Shown here: piece by piece, positions 62,208-64,000 of the stretch
Layout: each line of letters opens with the position of its first letter
Numbering within the stretch: position 1 is the stretch's first letter
Assembly: GCF_037963865.1 (NCBI RefSeq)
Contig: NZ_CP150170.1
Span: 1,426,001 to 1,490,000, forward strand
DNA from: Paenibacillus sp. FSL R10-2734
GTDB lineage: Bacteria; Bacillota; Bacilli; Paenibacillales; Paenibacillaceae
Direction: 5' to 3'
Length of the DNA stretch: 64,000 nt
Notes under the pieces: model-generated
Told to the model about the DNA's origin: nothing
Databases searched by the model: none
What the model saw: the letters and a program-made list of their open reading frames with translations, nothing else
Position numbers and translations under genes: made by a program

Positions 62208-63299
62208 ATGATTAAATCACATAAGCAATTAACAGCATCCTTGTTGGTTTCAGCTGCTATTGTTGCAGGTTTAGGAGTATCTGCTCCTGGACATGCAGCA
62301 GCAGCCTCAAGTCCATCAAATTCAGCCATGGCGGCAGCAGCCGGTCAAACAGCGGTCATCGAGGCAAGTGTTCGCCTTCGCAGCACACCTTCTACAAGTG
62401 GAGAAGTAGTGAAGTATTTGCAAAAGGGAGATCAAGTGCAGATTGTGGCGCAGCCGAATAGCTATTGGTATCAGGTGAAAGCAGCAGATGGATCCGTAGG
62501 TTATACAAGCACGGATGATAAGTATATCAGCGTAAATTCATCTTCAGTAAATACACCAGCAGCACCTTCAACACCTTCAGCACAAACGGGAACCATTAAG
62601 TACGGAGTGAATCTTCGAACTACTCCTTCTACAAGCGGAAAAGTACTAAGACTTCTGAAGAAGGGTGAGCAAGTACAACTTCTGGCACAGCCGAACAGCT
62701 ACTGGTATCAAATCCAAACAACGGATGGTAGCATAGGATATATAAGTTCAAGTGATCAATATACTTCGTTCGCTGGTAACGGGGGGACTGGGACGGTAAC
62801 GCCAACACCTACACCACCGCCTCCAGCACCAATACCACCTATTTCAACGCCTGGGGCTTCCGCTCAAATTGAGAGTGTAATCTCAGCAGGTATGGGCTAT
62901 CTTGGAACACCTTATGAGTTTGGATCCAGCAGATATGATACAAGAACCTTCGATTGTTCTGATTTTATCCGGCAAATATTCATGGATGCTTTAAATTTGA
63001 AACTGCCTGCTGATTCCCGTCAACAGGGAGATTGGGTGAAATCGAATAGCACGGTAGTTACGTCTACTTCCGGATTAAAACGCGGCGATTTAATGTTCTT
63101 CATGGATTATAAAGGAAACTCCGCTTCTGCTTATGAAGGGATCGACAAATCCAAGGCAAGAATATCGCATGTTGCTATTTATTTGGGAGATGGACAAATT
63201 CTACATACATATTCCGTAGCTTCAGGCGGGGTAAAAGTAGATAAGTTAAGCGCTTCTTGGATGAATCGTTTTCTCTACGGGGGATCGGTCATTCAATAA
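62208..63299 (+). CDS. Secreted NlpC/P60 peptidase with two SH3 domains
   Basis: A 363-residue exported wall hydrolase. Signal peptide 1-32 ends at GHA-A. Two SH3b domains follow (about 52-110 and 128-186), each with 'LRSTPSTSG' or 'LRTTPSTSG' and NSYWYQV/NSYWYQI. A Thr/Pro-rich linker (about 192-220) leads to the NlpC/P60 domain (about 225-363). Its catalytic Cys is in FDCSDFIRQIF, His in ISHVAIYLGDG and the third polar residue His in ILHTYS. Such enzymes cut gamma-D-Glu-diaminopimelate links in stem peptides. ATG 62208 has GGGGGAA upstream; 62190 is an in-frame alternative without a site. Confidence 0.93.
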   Translation: MIKSHKQLTASLLVSAAIVAGLGVSAPGHAAAASSPSNSAMAAAAGQTAVIEASVRLRSTPSTSGEVVKYLQKGDQVQIVAQPNSYWYQVKAADGSVGYTSTDDKYISVNSSSVNTPAAPSTPSAQTGTIKYGVNLRTTPSTSGKVLRLLKKGEQVQLLAQPNSYWYQIQTTDGSIGYISSSDQYTSFAGNGGTGTVTPTPTPPPPAPIPPISTPGASAQIESVISAGMGYLGTPYEFGSSRYDTRTFDCSDFIRQIFMDALNLKLPADSRQQGDWVKSNSTVVTSTSGLKRGDLMFFMDYKGNSASAYEGIDKSKARISHVAIYLGDGQILHTYSVASGGVKVDKLSASWMNRFLYGGSVIQ

Positions 63300-63367
63300 T
63301 AATATAGGTACACAGGAGCGGCAGCATCGCATGTTTGTGACGGGTGAACAAAGGCGGGCATAAGCGC

Positions 63368-63418
63368 AGGGGCTATCCCCTCAGTAGAATTTTCTACTGA
63401 GGGGGTAGCCTTTTTTTA
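63368..63418 (+). terminator. Strong terminator after the NlpC/P60 gene
   Basis: GGCTATCCCCTCAGTAGAA and TTCTACTGAGGGGGTAGCC arms followed by seven T. Confidence 0.92.
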
Positions 63419-63513
63419 TCGTCTATTTAGAACAGCCGCACTCACCACACAAAAAAGAGGATGCACCATGGGCCAATTTAATGGCTCCTTTGGACACCCC
63501 CTTCATATTCAAA

Positions 63514-63891
63514 TTATGGCGTTATTACATTGGCAGCTACAGGAACCATAACCCAAGCTTTTCCTAGCCAAGTGTAAACTTGTCTCCATTCATTGCCCCA
63601 AGAATCCGTAATGACTTCACCTGTGGTGTCAAGCGTTTGAGCGCTAAGCCAGCCTGCGGGAATCATACTGCCAATGGAAAAATGGAAAGCTATTTTTTCG
63701 GTTAGAACAATTTGTGGTGTCGCTGGAGAAATATCCGACGGCGTAATGATCGTTTCAAAAGTATTAGTGTAAGTGCTTCCAGTTACCGTCGTAGAATCTG
63801 TTGTTGTACCTGTTACTTCCGCGGCTGATGCTGTAGCTGCTATCGAAGCCATAAGCCCCAAGGCTACTGTAATGCTGGCGAATTTTTTCAT
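63514..63891 (-). CDS. Small secreted protein of unknown function
   Basis: A 125-residue exported protein. The signal peptide spans residues 1-24 and ends at ASA-A. A Thr/Ser-rich stretch (TTTDSTTVTGSTYTNT) is followed by a compact region ending TWLGKAWVMVPVAANVITP. No cysteines, no recognised domain. ATG 63891 has GAGGAGG 8 bases upstream; the open frame to 63924 has no ribosome site. The remaining 63892-64000 shows only its upstream region. Confidence 0.7.
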   Translation of the reverse strand: MKKFASITVALGLMASIAATASAAEVTGTTTDSTTVTGSTYTNTFETIITPSDISPATPQIVLTEKIAFHFSIGSMIPAGWLSAQTLDTTGEVITDSWGNEWRQVYTWLGKAWVMVPVAANVITP

Positions 63892-64000
63892 GTTTAGTTC
63901 CTCCTCATTATGGACTAGCTTCATAACTTTTTCTTATTTTCTCAAGTGACATCTGTGTGGGAATGACCTATACTTTCTGCATGATGAATAAGTTATATGG

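Overview
The window looks like a chromosomal segment of a Paenibacillus-type, endospore-forming, low-to-moderate GC Firmicute. Reasons: strong AGGAGG ribosome sites with frequent GTG/TTG starts, a gerA/B/C-type spore germination operon, tRNA-sensing T-box leaders, a lysine riboswitch, CcpA-type cre sites, a YesM/YesN plus LplB/YtcP-type sugar uptake locus, and families of dispersed non-coding hairpin repeats. No rRNA, tRNA, prophage or CRISPR array was seen. Genus assignment is inference.

Layout. 1-5.4 kb: the 5' end of an oxalate decarboxylase gene, a stalk-domain exported protein, a methyltransferase-TPR protein, a small membrane protein, and glnS behind a T-box leader. 5.4-12.9 kb: a His-rich small membrane protein, mntH with an MntR-type operator, an SH3-amidase, a two-gene unit consisting of a TIR-like nucleotide-binding protein and a 77-residue low-complexity protein, a luciferase-like oxidoreductase and an ArsB/NhaD-type transporter. 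13.1-17.2 kb: the spore germination operon. 17.2-30.5 kb: glutathione peroxidase, a T-box-controlled chorismate mutase-DAHP synthase, a SulP transporter, an Rrf2-type regulator with a second luciferase-like oxidoreductase, an SPFH protein, deoC, O-acetylhomoserine sulfhydrylase, an unrecognised GC-rich gene, a 1 kb repeat-rich stretch with a 39-bp minisatellite, and an AroB-family enzyme. 30.6-34.4 kb: a P1B-4 metal-exporting ATPase with an unusual long leader, then trxB and a glutaredoxin. 35-51 kb: xylR, xylA and xylB, a YesM/YesN two-component system, a repeat-rich 1.2 kb gap, and an ABC importer with a GH95 glycosidase, which together read as a plant-polysaccharide utilisation region. 51-64 kb: a transglutaminase-like protein, an intact IS3-family element sitting inside a terminator, lysP under a lysine riboswitch, a CvfC-like protein, an MBL-fold hydrolase, an ABC-F ATPase, a histidine phosphatase, a CDF metal exporter, an SH3-NlpC/P60 hydrolase and a secreted small protein.

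Themes. Metal homeostasis recurs: mntH import, P1B-4 export and CDF export, with a shared operator in front of the first two. Amino-acid supply is controlled by RNA switches: Gln T-box, Phe T-box and lysine riboswitch. Carbon use is concentrated at 35-51 kb with cre sites at xylA and at the ABC importer. The non-coding DNA is unusually structured: one 100-bp two-hairpin element occurs six times, a roughly 290-bp element twice, and a 120-bp palindromic element twice, with base changes that preserve pairing between copies. The most interesting coding candidate is the TIR-like gene pair at 8538-9775.
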